A stretch of 64,000 nt of DNA from Streptomyces sp. NRRL F-5122 (GCF_001507435.1 NZ_LMWH01000266.1:186001-250000); one strand, 5' to 3'. Positions 33,326 to 44,337 are shown, counted from the stretch's first letter. The notes: a model not told the origin generated them from the sequence alone. Numbers and translations: made by a program.

Positions 33326-34138
33326 TCACACCCCCGCGAAGACCGCCCCGGCGTCCCGGAGTCGCTCGTGCAGTGCCCGGAAGACCGCGGCCGAGCGCAC
33401 GCCCGGCCAGTCCGCCGGCAGCAGCTCGGCGGGCAGCCCCGGGTCGGCGTAGGGCAGATGGCGCCAGGAGTCCAGGGCGAGCAGATAGTCGCGGTAGGCC
33501 TCCTGGTGCGGGGTGTCCGCGCGGGCCTCCCAGCCGTGCAGCACGGGTGCGTGGTGGTCCAGGAACGTCTCGTGCTGCTTGGCGATCGAGGCCAGGTCCC
33601 ACCAGCGCGCCACCGACTCCGCGGTAGCGGCGAAGCCCAGGTGCTCGCCGCGGAAGAAGTCCACGTAGGGGTCGAGACGGAGCCGTTCGAGCGTGTGCCG
33701 GGTCTCCTCGTACAGGCGTGCAGGGGCGATCCACACCCCGGGAGCGGCGGTGCCGAAGCCGAGTCCGGCCAGGCGCGAGCGCAGCAGATGCCGCTTCTGC
33801 CGTTCCGACTCGGGCACCGAGAACACCGCGAGCACCCAGCCCTCGTCCTTCGGCGGGGTGCTCGCGTACACGCGCCGGTCGCCGTCGTCGAGCAGCTGCC
33901 GAGCCTCCGGAGACAGGGCGTACCCGGCCGCGCCCGCCGCCGTACGGGCCGGCACGAGCAGACCGCGCCGCTTGAGCCGCGAGACCGAGGAGCGTACGGA
34001 AGGGGCGTCCACGTCGACCGCGGCGAGCAGTCTGATCAGCTCCGCCACCGGCACCGGGCCGGGGGAGAAGCGGCCGTAGGCGCCGTAGAACGTGACGATG
34101 AGGGACCGGGGAGCGTGCTGATCGGACACGTTGATCAC
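33326..34138 (-). CDS. PaaX family transcriptional regulator
   Basis: This 270-residue protein has the PaaX layout: an N-terminal winged helix (SLIVTFYGAYGRFSPGPVPVAELIRLLAAVDVD..VRSSVSRLKRRGLL), a central domain (KDEGWVLAVFSVPESERQKRHLLRSRLAGLGFG) and a C-terminal helical domain (LDSWRHLPYADPGLPAELLPADWPG). PaaX proteins repress aromatic-acid CoA pathways and are released by the aryl-CoA. It lies between the fusion enzyme and the ligase, so it most likely senses the CoA thioester made by that ligase. The GTG start at 34138 is uncertain; GTG at 34129 also fits. Confidence 0.88.
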   Translation of the reverse strand: MINVSDQHAPRSLIVTFYGAYGRFSPGPVPVAELIRLLAAVDVDAPSVRSSVSRLKRRGLLVPARTAAGAAGYALSPEARQLLDDGDRRVYASTPPKDEGWVLAVFSVPESERQKRHLLRSRLAGLGFGTAAPGVWIAPARLYEETRHTLERLRLDPYVDFFRGEHLGFAATAESVARWWDLASIAKQHETFLDHHAPVLHGWEARADTPHQEAYRDYLLALDSWRHLPYADPGLPAELLPADWPGVRSAAVFRALHERLRDAGAVFAGV

Positions 34139-34153
34139 TCTAGGGCGTTCGCG

Positions 34154-35824
34154 TCACTCATGATCACCTTCCGGGGGCAGGGAGACGGCACCGGCGGCGA
34201 CGTCGGCGCCCGTGCCCGCGTCCGCGGCGAGGTGCATGCGCAGCCGGAAGCGCTGGAGCTTGCCCGTCGCGGTGCGCGGCAGCGCGTCCAGGAAGACGAA
34301 CTCGCGGGGGCACTTGTACGGCGCCAGTTCCGACTTGAGGAACGTGCGGAGCTCCTCCGGGTCGCGGGGCGCCCCCGCTCTGAGCACCGTGTACGCGACC
34401 ACGACCTGCCCGCGGTCCTCGTCGGGCCGGCCCACCACCGCCGTCTCGACCACGTCGGGATGGCGCAGCAGGGCGTCCTCGACCTCGGGCCCGGCGATGT
34501 TGTACCCGGCGGAAATGATCATGTCGTCGGCCCGGGCCACATAGCGGAAGTAGCCGTCGGGGTCGCGGACGTAGGTGTCGCCGGTGATGTTCCAGCCGTC
34601 CCGCACGTAACTGCGCTGCCGCGGATCGGCGAGATAGCGGCAGCCCACGGGGCCGCGGACGGCGAGCAGCCCCGGTTCGCCGTCGGGCACGGGAACGCCG
34701 TTCGTGTCCTGTATCCGTGCCTGCCAGCCCGGTACCGGCACCCCGGTGGTTCCCGGGCGGATCCGGTCGTCCGCGGCGGAGATGAAGATGTGCAGCAGTT
34801 CCGTGGCGCCGATGCCGTTGATGACGCGCAGTCCGGTGCGCTCGAACCAGGCGTGCCAGGTGGCCGCGGGCAGGTTCTCGCCCGCCGACACGCACCGCCG
34901 CAGCGAGGTGACGTCGTACCCGTCCAGCTCGTCGAGCATCGCGCGGTAGGCGGTCGGCGCGGTGAACAGCACGGAGACGCGGTGTTCGGCGATCGCGGGC
35001 AGCAACTGCCTGGGACCCGCCTGTTCGAGCAGCAGGGCGCTCGCCCCGGCCCGCAGCGGGAAGACGACGAGCCCGCCGAGCCCGAAGGTGAAGCCGAGCG
35101 GGGGGCTGCCCGCGAAGACGTCGTCGGGGTGCGGCCGCAGTACGTGCCGCGAGAAGGTGTCCGCGACGGCGAGCGCATCGCGGTGGAAGTGCATGCAGCC
35201 CTTCGGGCGGCCCGTGGTGCCCGAAGTGAAGGCGATCAGCGCCACGTCGTCGGCCGCCGTGTCCACGGGTGCGAACGGCTCCTCGGAGGCGGGAAGGCGC
35301 AGCAGGTCGTCGGGGGAGTCGCCGCCGTAGGCGGTGATGTTCAGCCCGGGGATGCCGGCGTTCACCAGGTCGTCGAGCGAGCGCGCGTCGCACAGGGCGT
35401 GCCCGACCCGGGCGATCTCGCACATCGTGCGCAGCTCGTGCGGACGCTGCTGGGCGAGCACGGTGACGGCGACCGCACCCGCCTTGAGCACCGCCAGCCA
35501 GCAGGCGGCCAGCCACGGGGAGGTGGGGCCGCGCAGCAGGACGCGGTTGCCGGGGACCACGCCGAGCCGGGAGGTGAGCACATGCGCGATCCGGTCCACG
35601 CGGGTGCGGAGCTCGCCGTACGTCCACACCCCGCCGTCCGCCGTGTGGAAGGCGGGGCGCTCGGGTGCGGGGCCGGCGAGCAGTTCCGCGGCGGCGTTGA
35701 GTCGTTCGGGGTAGTGCAGCTCCGGCAGGTCGAAGCGGAGTTCGGGCCACTCGTCCCGCGGCGGCAGGTGGTCGCGGGCGAAGGTGTCGCGGTGGGCGGT
35801 GCGGGTGGGGCTCGTACGGGTCAA
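34154..35824 (-). CDS. Aryl-CoA ligase, 2-aminobenzoate (anthranilate)-CoA ligase type
   Basis: This 556-residue AMP-forming ligase has the P-loop TSGTTGRPKG at 200-209, NGIGATELLHIF (motif A5), GDTYVRDPDGYF (A7), and the A10 lysine in PRTATGKLQRFRLR. With the fusion monooxygenase-reductase and acyl-CoA dehydrogenase around it, anthranilate, benzoate or salicylate is the likely substrate, anthranilate being best supported by the enzyme set. I chose a TTG start at 35824 because GGGAGGG lies 5 bases before it; an ATG at 35923 would overlap the likely promoter. Promoter TTGACT-N16-TACGCT lies at 35926-35953 on the minus strand. Confidence 0.85.
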   Translation of the reverse strand: MTRTSPTRTAHRDTFARDHLPPRDEWPELRFDLPELHYPERLNAAAELLAGPAPERPAFHTADGGVWTYGELRTRVDRIAHVLTSRLGVVPGNRVLLRGPTSPWLAACWLAVLKAGAVAVTVLAQQRPHELRTMCEIARVGHALCDARSLDDLVNAGIPGLNITAYGGDSPDDLLRLPASEEPFAPVDTAADDVALIAFTSGTTGRPKGCMHFHRDALAVADTFSRHVLRPHPDDVFAGSPPLGFTFGLGGLVVFPLRAGASALLLEQAGPRQLLPAIAEHRVSVLFTAPTAYRAMLDELDGYDVTSLRRCVSAGENLPAATWHAWFERTGLRVINGIGATELLHIFISAADDRIRPGTTGVPVPGWQARIQDTNGVPVPDGEPGLLAVRGPVGCRYLADPRQRSYVRDGWNITGDTYVRDPDGYFRYVARADDMIISAGYNIAGPEVEDALLRHPDVVETAVVGRPDEDRGQVVVAYTVLRAGAPRDPEELRTFLKSELAPYKCPREFVFLDALPRTATGKLQRFRLRMHLAADAGTGADVAAGAVSLPPEGDHE

Positions 35825-35940
35825 GGCGCCCTCCCGGTCGGTACCGGTCCCGGTGGCCGCGGCGCTCGTGGCGTACCTGTGGTCCAAGGCGGTTCGCCCC
35901 CTTGTCGTGGTGGGCTCGCGCATCGAGCGTATCGTGTTGG

Positions 35941-35952
35941 TGACGACAGTCA
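35941..35952. promoter_or_regulatory. Operator candidate B of the anthranilate-type cluster
   Basis: TGACGACAGTCA is identical to the core of the site at 29969-29980. Here it overlaps the TTGACT -35 box (35948-35953, minus strand) of the CoA-ligase promoter and lies about 70 bp from the divergent acyl-CoA dehydrogenase start, so one bound regulator could control both. Confidence 0.65.
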
Positions 35953-36022
35953 ACGGTCCGCGATACGGTCGGGTTGGGCAGCCCGCCCGACCCGGTACGC
36001 CGTCAGGGAGAGGGGACCGGCA

Positions 36023-37150
36023 ATGACCGCATTCTCGCTCGATCCGGCACAGACCGCCTGGCGCGCGGAACTGCGCGGCTGGGCGGAGCAGCGGCTTCGC
36101 CCACTGGCGGAGAAGGGCGAGCCCGGCCACGTCAACCGCGCGCTCGTCGTCGAACTCGGCCGACTCGGGCTGCTGGACCGCCTGTTCAGCTCCGGCGCGC
36201 TCGACCTGTGCCTGATGCGGGAGTCCCTCGCGTACGCCTGCACGGAGGCCGAGACGGCGCTCGCTCTCCAGGGACTCGGCGCCCATCCGGTGTACGCCCA
36301 CGGCACAGGGGCCCAGCGCGACCGCTGGCTTCCCGGCGTCCGGTCCGGCACCACGGTCGCCGCCTTCGCCCTGACCGAGCCCGACGCCGGCTCGGACGCG
36401 GCCGCACTGACCCTGACCGCCGAGCCCGACCCCGCGGACGGCTGGCGGCTCACCGGCGAGAAGTGCTGGATCTCCAACGCCCCCGAGGCCGACTTCTACA
36501 CCGTCTTCGCGCGCACCACGCCCGGTTCCGGCGCCCGTGGAGTGACCGCCTTCCTCGTGCCCGCCGACCGGCCCGGACTGACCGGCAGCCCGCTCGACAT
36601 GCTCTCGCCGCACGCCATCGGCACTCTCGGCTTCGACTCGGTGCCCGTGACCGCGGACGACGTCATCGGCGAACCCGACCGCGGCTTCCGGGTCGCCATG
36701 AGCACCCTCAACCTGTTCCGGCCCAGCGTCGGCGCCTTCGCGGTCGGAATGGCCCAGGCGGCCCTGGACGCCACGCTCGCCCACACGGCCGGGCGGGACG
36801 CCTTCGGTGGCAAGCTGAAGGACCTCCAGGCCGTCTCCCATCAGGTCGCCGAGATGGCCCTGCGCACCGAGGCGGCCCGGCTCATGGTCTACGCGGCGGC
36901 GGCGGCGTACGACGAAGGCGCCCCCGACGTCCCGCGCCGGGCCGCCATGGCCAAACTGCTCGCCACCGAGACCGCGCAGTACGTCGTCGACGCGGCCGTC
37001 CAGTTGCACGGGGCGCGCGCCCTGCGCCGCGGCCACCTTCTCGAGCACCTCTATCGGGAGGTGCGCGCGCCGCGGATCTACGAAGGCGCCAGCGAGGTGC
37101 AGCGCGGCATCATCGCCAAGGAGTTGTACGCCACCGTGGAGGCCCCGTGA
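36023..37150 (+). CDS. Acyl-CoA dehydrogenase
   Basis: This 375-residue flavoprotein shows AFALTEPDAGSDAAALTLTAE (substrate and FAD site), GEKCWISNAPEADFYTVFART, and the C-terminal RIYEGASEVQRGIIAKEL with the catalytic Glu. In this cluster it would oxidise a cyclic CoA intermediate after dearomatisation, preparing it for hydration. It is divergent from the CoA ligase and its stop overlaps the RidA-like gene by GTGA. GGGAGAGGGGACC precedes the ATG. Confidence 0.88.
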   Translation: MTAFSLDPAQTAWRAELRGWAEQRLRPLAEKGEPGHVNRALVVELGRLGLLDRLFSSGALDLCLMRESLAYACTEAETALALQGLGAHPVYAHGTGAQRDRWLPGVRSGTTVAAFALTEPDAGSDAAALTLTAEPDPADGWRLTGEKCWISNAPEADFYTVFARTTPGSGARGVTAFLVPADRPGLTGSPLDMLSPHAIGTLGFDSVPVTADDVIGEPDRGFRVAMSTLNLFRPSVGAFAVGMAQAALDATLAHTAGRDAFGGKLKDLQAVSHQVAEMALRTEAARLMVYAAAAAYDEGAPDVPRRAAMAKLLATETAQYVVDAAVQLHGARALRRGHLLEHLYREVRAPRIYEGASEVQRGIIAKELYATVEAP

Positions 37151-37569
37151 CCACCGAGCGCAGCGTCCCGCCCGATCTGTCGCGCCTCAATCCGCCCGCT
37201 CTGTCCCCGCCCTCGGGCTTCTCCCACGCCGTCGTCGCCACCGGGTCCCGGGTGGTGTTCCTGGCGGGCCAGACCGCTCTCGACACGGACGGGAAAGTGG
37301 TCGGCGCCTCGCTTCCCGAGCAGTTCGAGCGGGCGCTCGCGAATCTGCTCACCGCGCTGCGGGCCGCCGGCGGCACACCCGCCGACCTGGCCCGCGTCAC
37401 CGTCTACGCCACCGACGTGGCGGACTACCGGGCCCGCGCCCCCGAGCTGGGTGGCATCTGGCGGAGGCTGGCGGGCCGCGACTACCCGGCGATGGCCGTC
37501 GTGGGGACCACTCGTCTGTGGGACGAGGAGGCCCTGGTGGAACTGGACGGCTTCGCCGTGCTGCCCTAG
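37147..37569 (+). CDS. RidA/YjgF family protein
   Basis: This 140-residue protein has the RidA trimer fold pattern: FSHAVVATGSRVVFLAGQTALD, LANLLTALRAAGGTPADLARVTVYATDV and the closing ALVELDGFAVLP. True RidA enamine/imine deaminases carry an Arg in a PAR motif before the last strands; here the equivalent reads YPAMAVVGTTRL, so that Arg is missing. It may belong to a Rid subfamily with other activity. Translational coupling to the dehydrogenase suggests it acts on an enamine or imine intermediate of the same pathway, but this is inference. Confidence 0.85.
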   Translation: MTTERSVPPDLSRLNPPALSPPSGFSHAVVATGSRVVFLAGQTALDTDGKVVGASLPEQFERALANLLTALRAAGGTPADLARVTVYATDVADYRARAPELGGIWRRLAGRDYPAMAVVGTTRLWDEEALVELDGFAVLP

Positions 37570-37600
37570 CCGCGGCGACCGTGGGAGTTCGTCGCCGCGG
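37570..37600. terminator. Hairpin between ridA-like gene and DUF5999 gene
   Basis: Perfect 10-bp arms CCGCGGCGAC/GTCGCCGCGG flank an 11-nt loop and overlap the last base of the RidA-like stop. It lies between converging genes and may serve both. Confidence 0.7.
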
Positions 37601-37614
37601 GGAGCGGGACCGCG

Positions 37615-37809
37615 TCAGGCCGCCATGGCCAGCGGTCCCATCGGCACGCGGCGCGGGGCGACCACGCTGCCGTCCGGGAGCAGTTCCCCGCTGTCGTCGA
37701 AGACGATCGCGCCGTTGCAGAGCAGGGTCCAGCCCTGTTCAGGACGGGCGGCGACGACGTGTGGTGCGATGGTGTCGGACGCCGGGCACGAAGGCTGGTG
37801 GGAACACAT
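37615..37809 (-). CDS. DUF5999 family small protein
   Basis: This 64-residue protein begins MCSHQPSCPASD and contains EQGWTLLCNGAIVFDDSGELLPDG, the pattern of the Streptomyces DUF5999 family. The CxxxxxC start and a third Cys suggest metal or redox chemistry, but no function is known to me. GGAGGTGCGCC precedes the ATG at 37809. It is single. Confidence 0.8.
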   Translation of the reverse strand: MCSHQPSCPASDTIAPHVVAARPEQGWTLLCNGAIVFDDSGELLPDGSVVAPRRVPMGPLAMAA

Positions 37810-37974
37810 GGCGCACCTCCGGGTGAGGTTCGGGCGGCCGGTTGTCGCCCCCTCGTCCTAGACCATGCTCCGCCTGTGAAGCCACCGGAAGCATCGGCCG
37901 ACAAGCGTGACACCATGCGGACAACTCTCGGACACATCGCGGACGGTCGGGGCGGACTCGCCACGAAGGGGTGA

Positions 37975-38460
<486 letters not shown>

Positions 38461-38463
38461 GGC

Positions 38464-39993
38464 TCAGATGTTCCGGAACGTCTCGATCTGCGCGCCGACC
38501 GAGTTGAGCCGTTCGGCCAGCTCCTCGTAGCCGCGGTTGATCACGTACACGTTGCGCAGCACGGACGTACCCTCGGCCGCCATCATCGCCAGCAGCACGA
38601 CCACGGCGGGCCGCAGCGCGGGCGGGCACATCATCTCGGCGGCCCGCCAGCGGGTCGGGCCCTCGACCAGCACCCGGTGGGGGTCCAGGAGCTGGAGGCG
38701 GCCGCCGAGGCGGTTGAGGTCCGTCAGATAGATCGCCCGGTTGTCGTACACCCAGTCGTGGATCAGCGTCTTGCCCTGCGCGGCGGCGGCGATGGCCGCG
38801 AAGAACGGGACGTTGTCGATGTTGAGGCCGGGGAACGGCATGGGGTGGATCTTGTCGATCGGCGCCTCCAGCTTGGAGGGCCGCACGGTCAGGTCCACCA
38901 GCCGGGTACGGCCGTTGTCGGCGACGTACTCGGGCGTGCGGTCGTGGTCGAGGCCCATCTCCTCGAGCACCGCGAGCTCGATCTCGAGGAACTCGATCGG
39001 GACCCGGCGCACCGTCAGCTCGGACTCGGTCACGACCGCGGCCGCCAGCAGGCTCATCGCCTCGACCGGGTCCTCGGAGGGGGAGTAGTCGACGTCGACG
39101 TCGATGTTCGGCACACCGTGCACCGTGAGCGTGGTGGTGCCGATGCCCTCGACCTCGACGCCGAGCGCTTCGAGGAAGAAGCAGAGGTCCTGGACCATGT
39201 AGTTCGAGGACGCGTTGCGGATGACCGTGACCCCGTTGTGGCGGGCGGCGGCGAGCAGGGCGTTCTCGGTCACGGTGTCACCGCGCTCGGTCAGCACGAT
39301 CGCCCGGTCGGGCGAGACGGACCGGTCCACCACCGCGTGGTAGTGCCCCTCGGTGGCGGTGACGTCGAGGCCGAACCGGCGCAGAGCGATCATGTGCGGC
39401 TCGACGGTGCGTGTGCCCAGATCGCAGCCGCCCGCGTACGGCAGCCTGAAGCGGTCCATGCGGTGCAGCAGCGGACCGAGGAACATGATGATGGAGCGCG
39501 TACGGCGGGCGGCCGCGGCGTCGATGGAGTCCATCTCGAGGTCGGCCGGGGGCACGATCTCCAGGTCGACGCCGTCGTTGATCCAGCGGGTGCGCACCCC
39601 GATCGACCCGAGGACCTCGAGGAGGCGGTACACCTCCTCGATCCGGGCGACCCGGCGCAGCACCGTGCGCCCCTTGTTGAGCAGTGAGGCGCACAGCAGC
39701 GCCACGCAGGCGTTCTTGCTCGTCTTCACGTCGATGGCGCCCGAGAGCCGGCGACCGCCGACGACCCGCAGATGCATGGGGCCCGCGTAGCCGAGGGACA
39801 CGATCTCGCTGTCCAGGGCTTCACCGATTCGGGCGATCATCTCAAGGCTGAGGTTCTGATTGCCCCGCTCGATGCGGTTGACAGCACTCTGGCTGGTGCC
39901 TAGCGCCTCGGCGAGCTGTGTCTGAGTCCAGCCACGGTGCTGCCGGGCGTCACGGATGAGCTTGCCGATGCGTACGAGGTAGTCGTCTGACAT
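38464..39993 (-). CDS. HTH-XRE / MurA (EPSP-synthase fold) fusion protein
   Basis: This 509-residue protein joins a Cro/C1-type helix-turn-helix (about 5-62: WTQTQLAEALGTSQSAVNRIERG) to a complete UDP-GlcNAc enolpyruvyl transferase-like domain. The MurA catalytic Lys-Asn pair is kept as TSKNA (93-94) and the fosfomycin-reactive Cys as AGGC (190). So it may be an active second MurA, or a DNA-binding sensor of UDP-GlcNAc or phosphoenolpyruvate. The 16-bp palindrome just upstream (40006-40021) suggests autoregulation. GGCCTC precedes the ATG weakly, so the transcript may be nearly leaderless. Confidence 0.88.
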   Translation of the reverse strand: MSDDYLVRIGKLIRDARQHRGWTQTQLAEALGTSQSAVNRIERGNQNLSLEMIARIGEALDSEIVSLGYAGPMHLRVVGGRRLSGAIDVKTSKNACVALLCASLLNKGRTVLRRVARIEEVYRLLEVLGSIGVRTRWINDGVDLEIVPPADLEMDSIDAAAARRTRSIIMFLGPLLHRMDRFRLPYAGGCDLGTRTVEPHMIALRRFGLDVTATEGHYHAVVDRSVSPDRAIVLTERGDTVTENALLAAARHNGVTVIRNASSNYMVQDLCFFLEALGVEVEGIGTTTLTVHGVPNIDVDVDYSPSEDPVEAMSLLAAAVVTESELTVRRVPIEFLEIELAVLEEMGLDHDRTPEYVADNGRTRLVDLTVRPSKLEAPIDKIHPMPFPGLNIDNVPFFAAIAAAAQGKTLIHDWVYDNRAIYLTDLNRLGGRLQLLDPHRVLVEGPTRWRAAEMMCPPALRPAVVVLLAMMAAEGTSVLRNVYVINRGYEELAERLNSVGAQIETFRNI

Positions 39994-40005
39994 GAGGCCG
40001 AGGTT

Positions 40006-40021
40006 ATCTCAGATATGAGAT
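40006..40021. promoter_or_regulatory. Palindrome upstream of the HTH-MurA gene
   Basis: ATCTCAGATATGAGAT has perfect 6-bp arms and lies 13 bp before the HTH-MurA start. It has the same ATCTC-N6-GAGAT build as the palindrome at 40459-40474 upstream of aconitase. The HTH-MurA protein is a candidate binder. Confidence 0.6.
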
Positions 40022-40057
40022 TGCGCCTCTTGGGGGGTCTGTTCGGGTGAGTGACCG

Positions 40058-40255
40058 TCAGTGACCCTTGGTGGAACGGGTGCGACGCCATCCGAAAGGA
40101 CCGGGCAGATCCATGGATGTCGTGCGACGTCCCGAACTGCTGCGCGTATGGCGCGGGCCGTGCTTCCCGCCCGTGGTGATGGACCACGAGCGCTTGTTGA
40201 TGTTCAGACGCACCCCGGGCAGGATCCGGAAACTCTTGCGGAACGTGAGGGGCAT
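40058..40255 (-). CDS. DUF4236 domain small protein
   Basis: This 65-residue protein begins MPLTFRKSFRILPGVRLNIN and continues with KRSWSITTGGKHGPRHTRSS, the DUF4236 pattern seen at the N-terminus of many bacterial proteins of unknown function. It is short, strongly basic and lacks a membrane segment. GAAGGGAGACG precedes the ATG at 40255; a longer frame to 40447 adds only Arg/Pro-rich sequence. It lies between the HTH-MurA gene and the aconitase leader. Confidence 0.75.
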   Translation of the reverse strand: MPLTFRKSFRILPGVRLNINKRSWSITTGGKHGPRHTRSSSGRRTTSMDLPGPFGWRRTRSTKGH

Positions 40256-40458
40256 GCGACGTCTCCCTTCGATTGCCGGTTCACGTCGCATACCCCGGCT
40301 CCGCGCATTGATGACACCGCGGCGGAGTGCTCGCCGGGCATGGCCAAAGGGTGTCCTCGGTCGGCCGGTGGCGCGCGGCCGTGCGGGCGCGCCGCGGGGC
40401 GCGGTGGCGGGATCGGGCCGGGCCGGGCATGACCATCCCGTCCCCATGTACTAGAGTT

Positions 40459-40474
40459 ATCTCGACATCGAGAT
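40459..40474. promoter_or_regulatory. Palindrome in the aconitase promoter region
   Basis: ATCTCGACATCGAGAT has perfect 7-bp arms around CA. It matches the ATCTC-N6-GAGAT pattern of the site before the HTH-MurA gene. It lies 130 bp upstream of the acnA start. Confidence 0.65.
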
Positions 40475-40517
40475 ATCTGCCGAGGCGCACCGCAGCCCCG
40501 GGCTTGGTAAGGGTTAC

Positions 40518-40536
40518 CTAACTTAGCCTTACCTTA
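40518..40536 (-). promoter_or_regulatory. Iron-box-like (IdeR/DmdR) element upstream of acnA
   Basis: Read on the minus strand, TAAGGTAAGGCTAAGTTAG matches 14 of 19 positions of the IdeR/DmdR consensus TTAGGTTAGGCTAACCTAA. Iron-dependent control of an iron-sulfur aconitase is biologically sensible. Whether DmdR1 represses or the site acts in another way cannot be told. Confidence 0.6.
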
Positions 40537-40537
40537 G

Positions 40538-43318
<2,781 letters not shown>

Positions 43319-43337
43319 GCGGACCGGCAAGGTCATC

Positions 43338-43369
43338 GGGCCGCAACTCCGGCAACGGGGTTGCGGCCC
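43338..43369 (+). terminator. Terminator hairpin after acnA
   Basis: Arms GGGCCGCAAC (43338-43347) and GTTGCGGCCC (43360-43369) match perfectly; further CC/GG pairs inside shorten the loop. It begins 19 bp after the acnA stop. Confidence 0.75.
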
Positions 43370-43427
43370 TGCGCCGTTACGGCGGGGGAAAGCGGAGCCC
43401 TGCGCGGTCCCGGTCCGATCCCCTGCT

Positions 43428-43793
43428 CTAGATCCATCCCGCGGCCTGGGCGATCGCGAACGGCGCGGGGACCAGGGTCGACATGCCGAGCCACAGGTTG
43501 AGCGGCCTGCCCTCCTGCCACGGCATCAGGACGTCCACCACCAGGATCATGCCGAGGACGAAGGCGCCGCCCAGCACCGCGCCCAGCGTCATCCCGACCG
43601 CCTGGTCCGGCGAAACCTTGACGCAGCCGAACCCGCCGGTGCATGAGATCAGCGCGTATCTGGTCAGCAGCCACCGCAGGCACACGCCCGGGAGGATGGC
43701 GGCAAGTCCGATCAGGAGGTTCGCCACCGCGGCCGCCCACCAGGAAACGGCGGTGCCCGCTCTGCGGCCACCGTCCGTAGCGGAACCGTGCAC
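43428..43793 (-). CDS. Small membrane protein of unknown function
   Basis: This 121-residue protein has three hydrophobic segments (about 18-38, 67-87 and 100-118) with a CTGGFGCVKV loop between the first two whose two Cys could form a disulfide outside the membrane. I do not recognise the family. It starts at an ATG at 43793. It is on the opposite strand to acnA and stands alone. Confidence 0.55.
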   Translation of the reverse strand: MHGSATDGGRRAGTAVSWWAAAVANLLIGLAAILPGVCLRWLLTRYALISCTGGFGCVKVSPDQAVGMTLGAVLGGAFVLGMILVVDVLMPWQEGRPLNLWLGMSTLVPAPFAIAQAAGWI

Positions 43794-44184
43794 AGCTTGC
43801 CCTCTCCCAGTTCACCGCGCTCGTACAGGTAGATGACCAGGGGAGCACTCCGGTTGCCCTGTGCGCCCCCTGGAGCGGCGAACACCGCTCCCACGAGTGA
43901 CGCCGGGCGGCTTCGGACGGACTCGGGTTGCCGCCGCACCGTCGTCCCGACGCAGGCGAGGGGGCAATGGGGTGACCGCGGCCGGGTCCCGCACGAGGGA
44001 GCGGCGCGTCAGGAGTTGATGAGGCTTCCGCGATCGCCCGTCGGGCACGTCCGCGCGGCAGGCGCGGTGGGGCACTCCGGGCGGACCGGGTGGCCGGTGT
44101 GTGAGCCACCCGGTCCGCGAGCCGGGCCGGCCCGGGGGAGGGAGCCGGACCAGGTGATGCGTGGCTGGTGTGCGCCCTGATGGC

Positions 44185-44196
44185 GACAACGTTGTC
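44185..44196. promoter_or_regulatory. GACAACGTTGTC operator, orphan copy
   Basis: This perfect 12-bp palindrome is identical to the one in front of the GH92 gene (48198-48209). LacI-family regulators of sugar genes often use operators of this size with a central CG. It lies downstream of the orphan minus-strand promoter. Confidence 0.6.
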
Positions 44197-44215
44197 CGAC
44201 TGGTCTGTACATGAC

Positions 44216-44244
44216 TGTATCGCCCCAATGGACAACGATGTCAA
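44216..44244 (-). promoter_or_regulatory. Orphan minus-strand promoter with overlapping operator
   Basis: On the minus strand TTGACA (44239-44244) is followed at 17 bp by GATACA (44216-44221). A degenerate operator GACAACGATGTC (44231-44242) overlaps the -35 box. The 11-mer GATGTCAAGGT around the -35 also occurs at 48253-48263 in the GH92 promoter. No gene follows on this strand. Confidence 0.5.
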
Positions 44245-44303
44245 GGTTGTTCACCCGCAAGGCTGATTCGGCGGCGCCCGTCCGCGCACCTGCCGGGCGC
44301 AGA

Positions 44304-44337
44304 AGGGCGGGCGCGGAGGAAACTCCACGCCCGCCCT
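44304..44337 (-). terminator. Terminator hairpin after the GH92 gene
   Basis: AGGGCGGGCG (44304-44313) pairs with CGCCCGCCCT (44328-44337); after one mismatch GGAG pairs with CTCC around a 4-nt loop. It begins 25 bp after the GH92 stop on the minus strand. Confidence 0.8.

Noticed and set aside
40068..40454. A 128-codon plus-strand frame in the acnA leader
   Set aside because: It overlaps the DUF4236 gene on the other strand, is Arg-rich throughout and has no recognisable fold.
43712..43939. A 75-codon minus-strand frame with GNRSAPLVIYLYERGELGEG
   Set aside because: Part looks protein-like, but it lacks a ribosome-binding site, overlaps the small membrane protein gene and ends in Arg/Pro-rich sequence; evidence too thin to call even a pseudogene.
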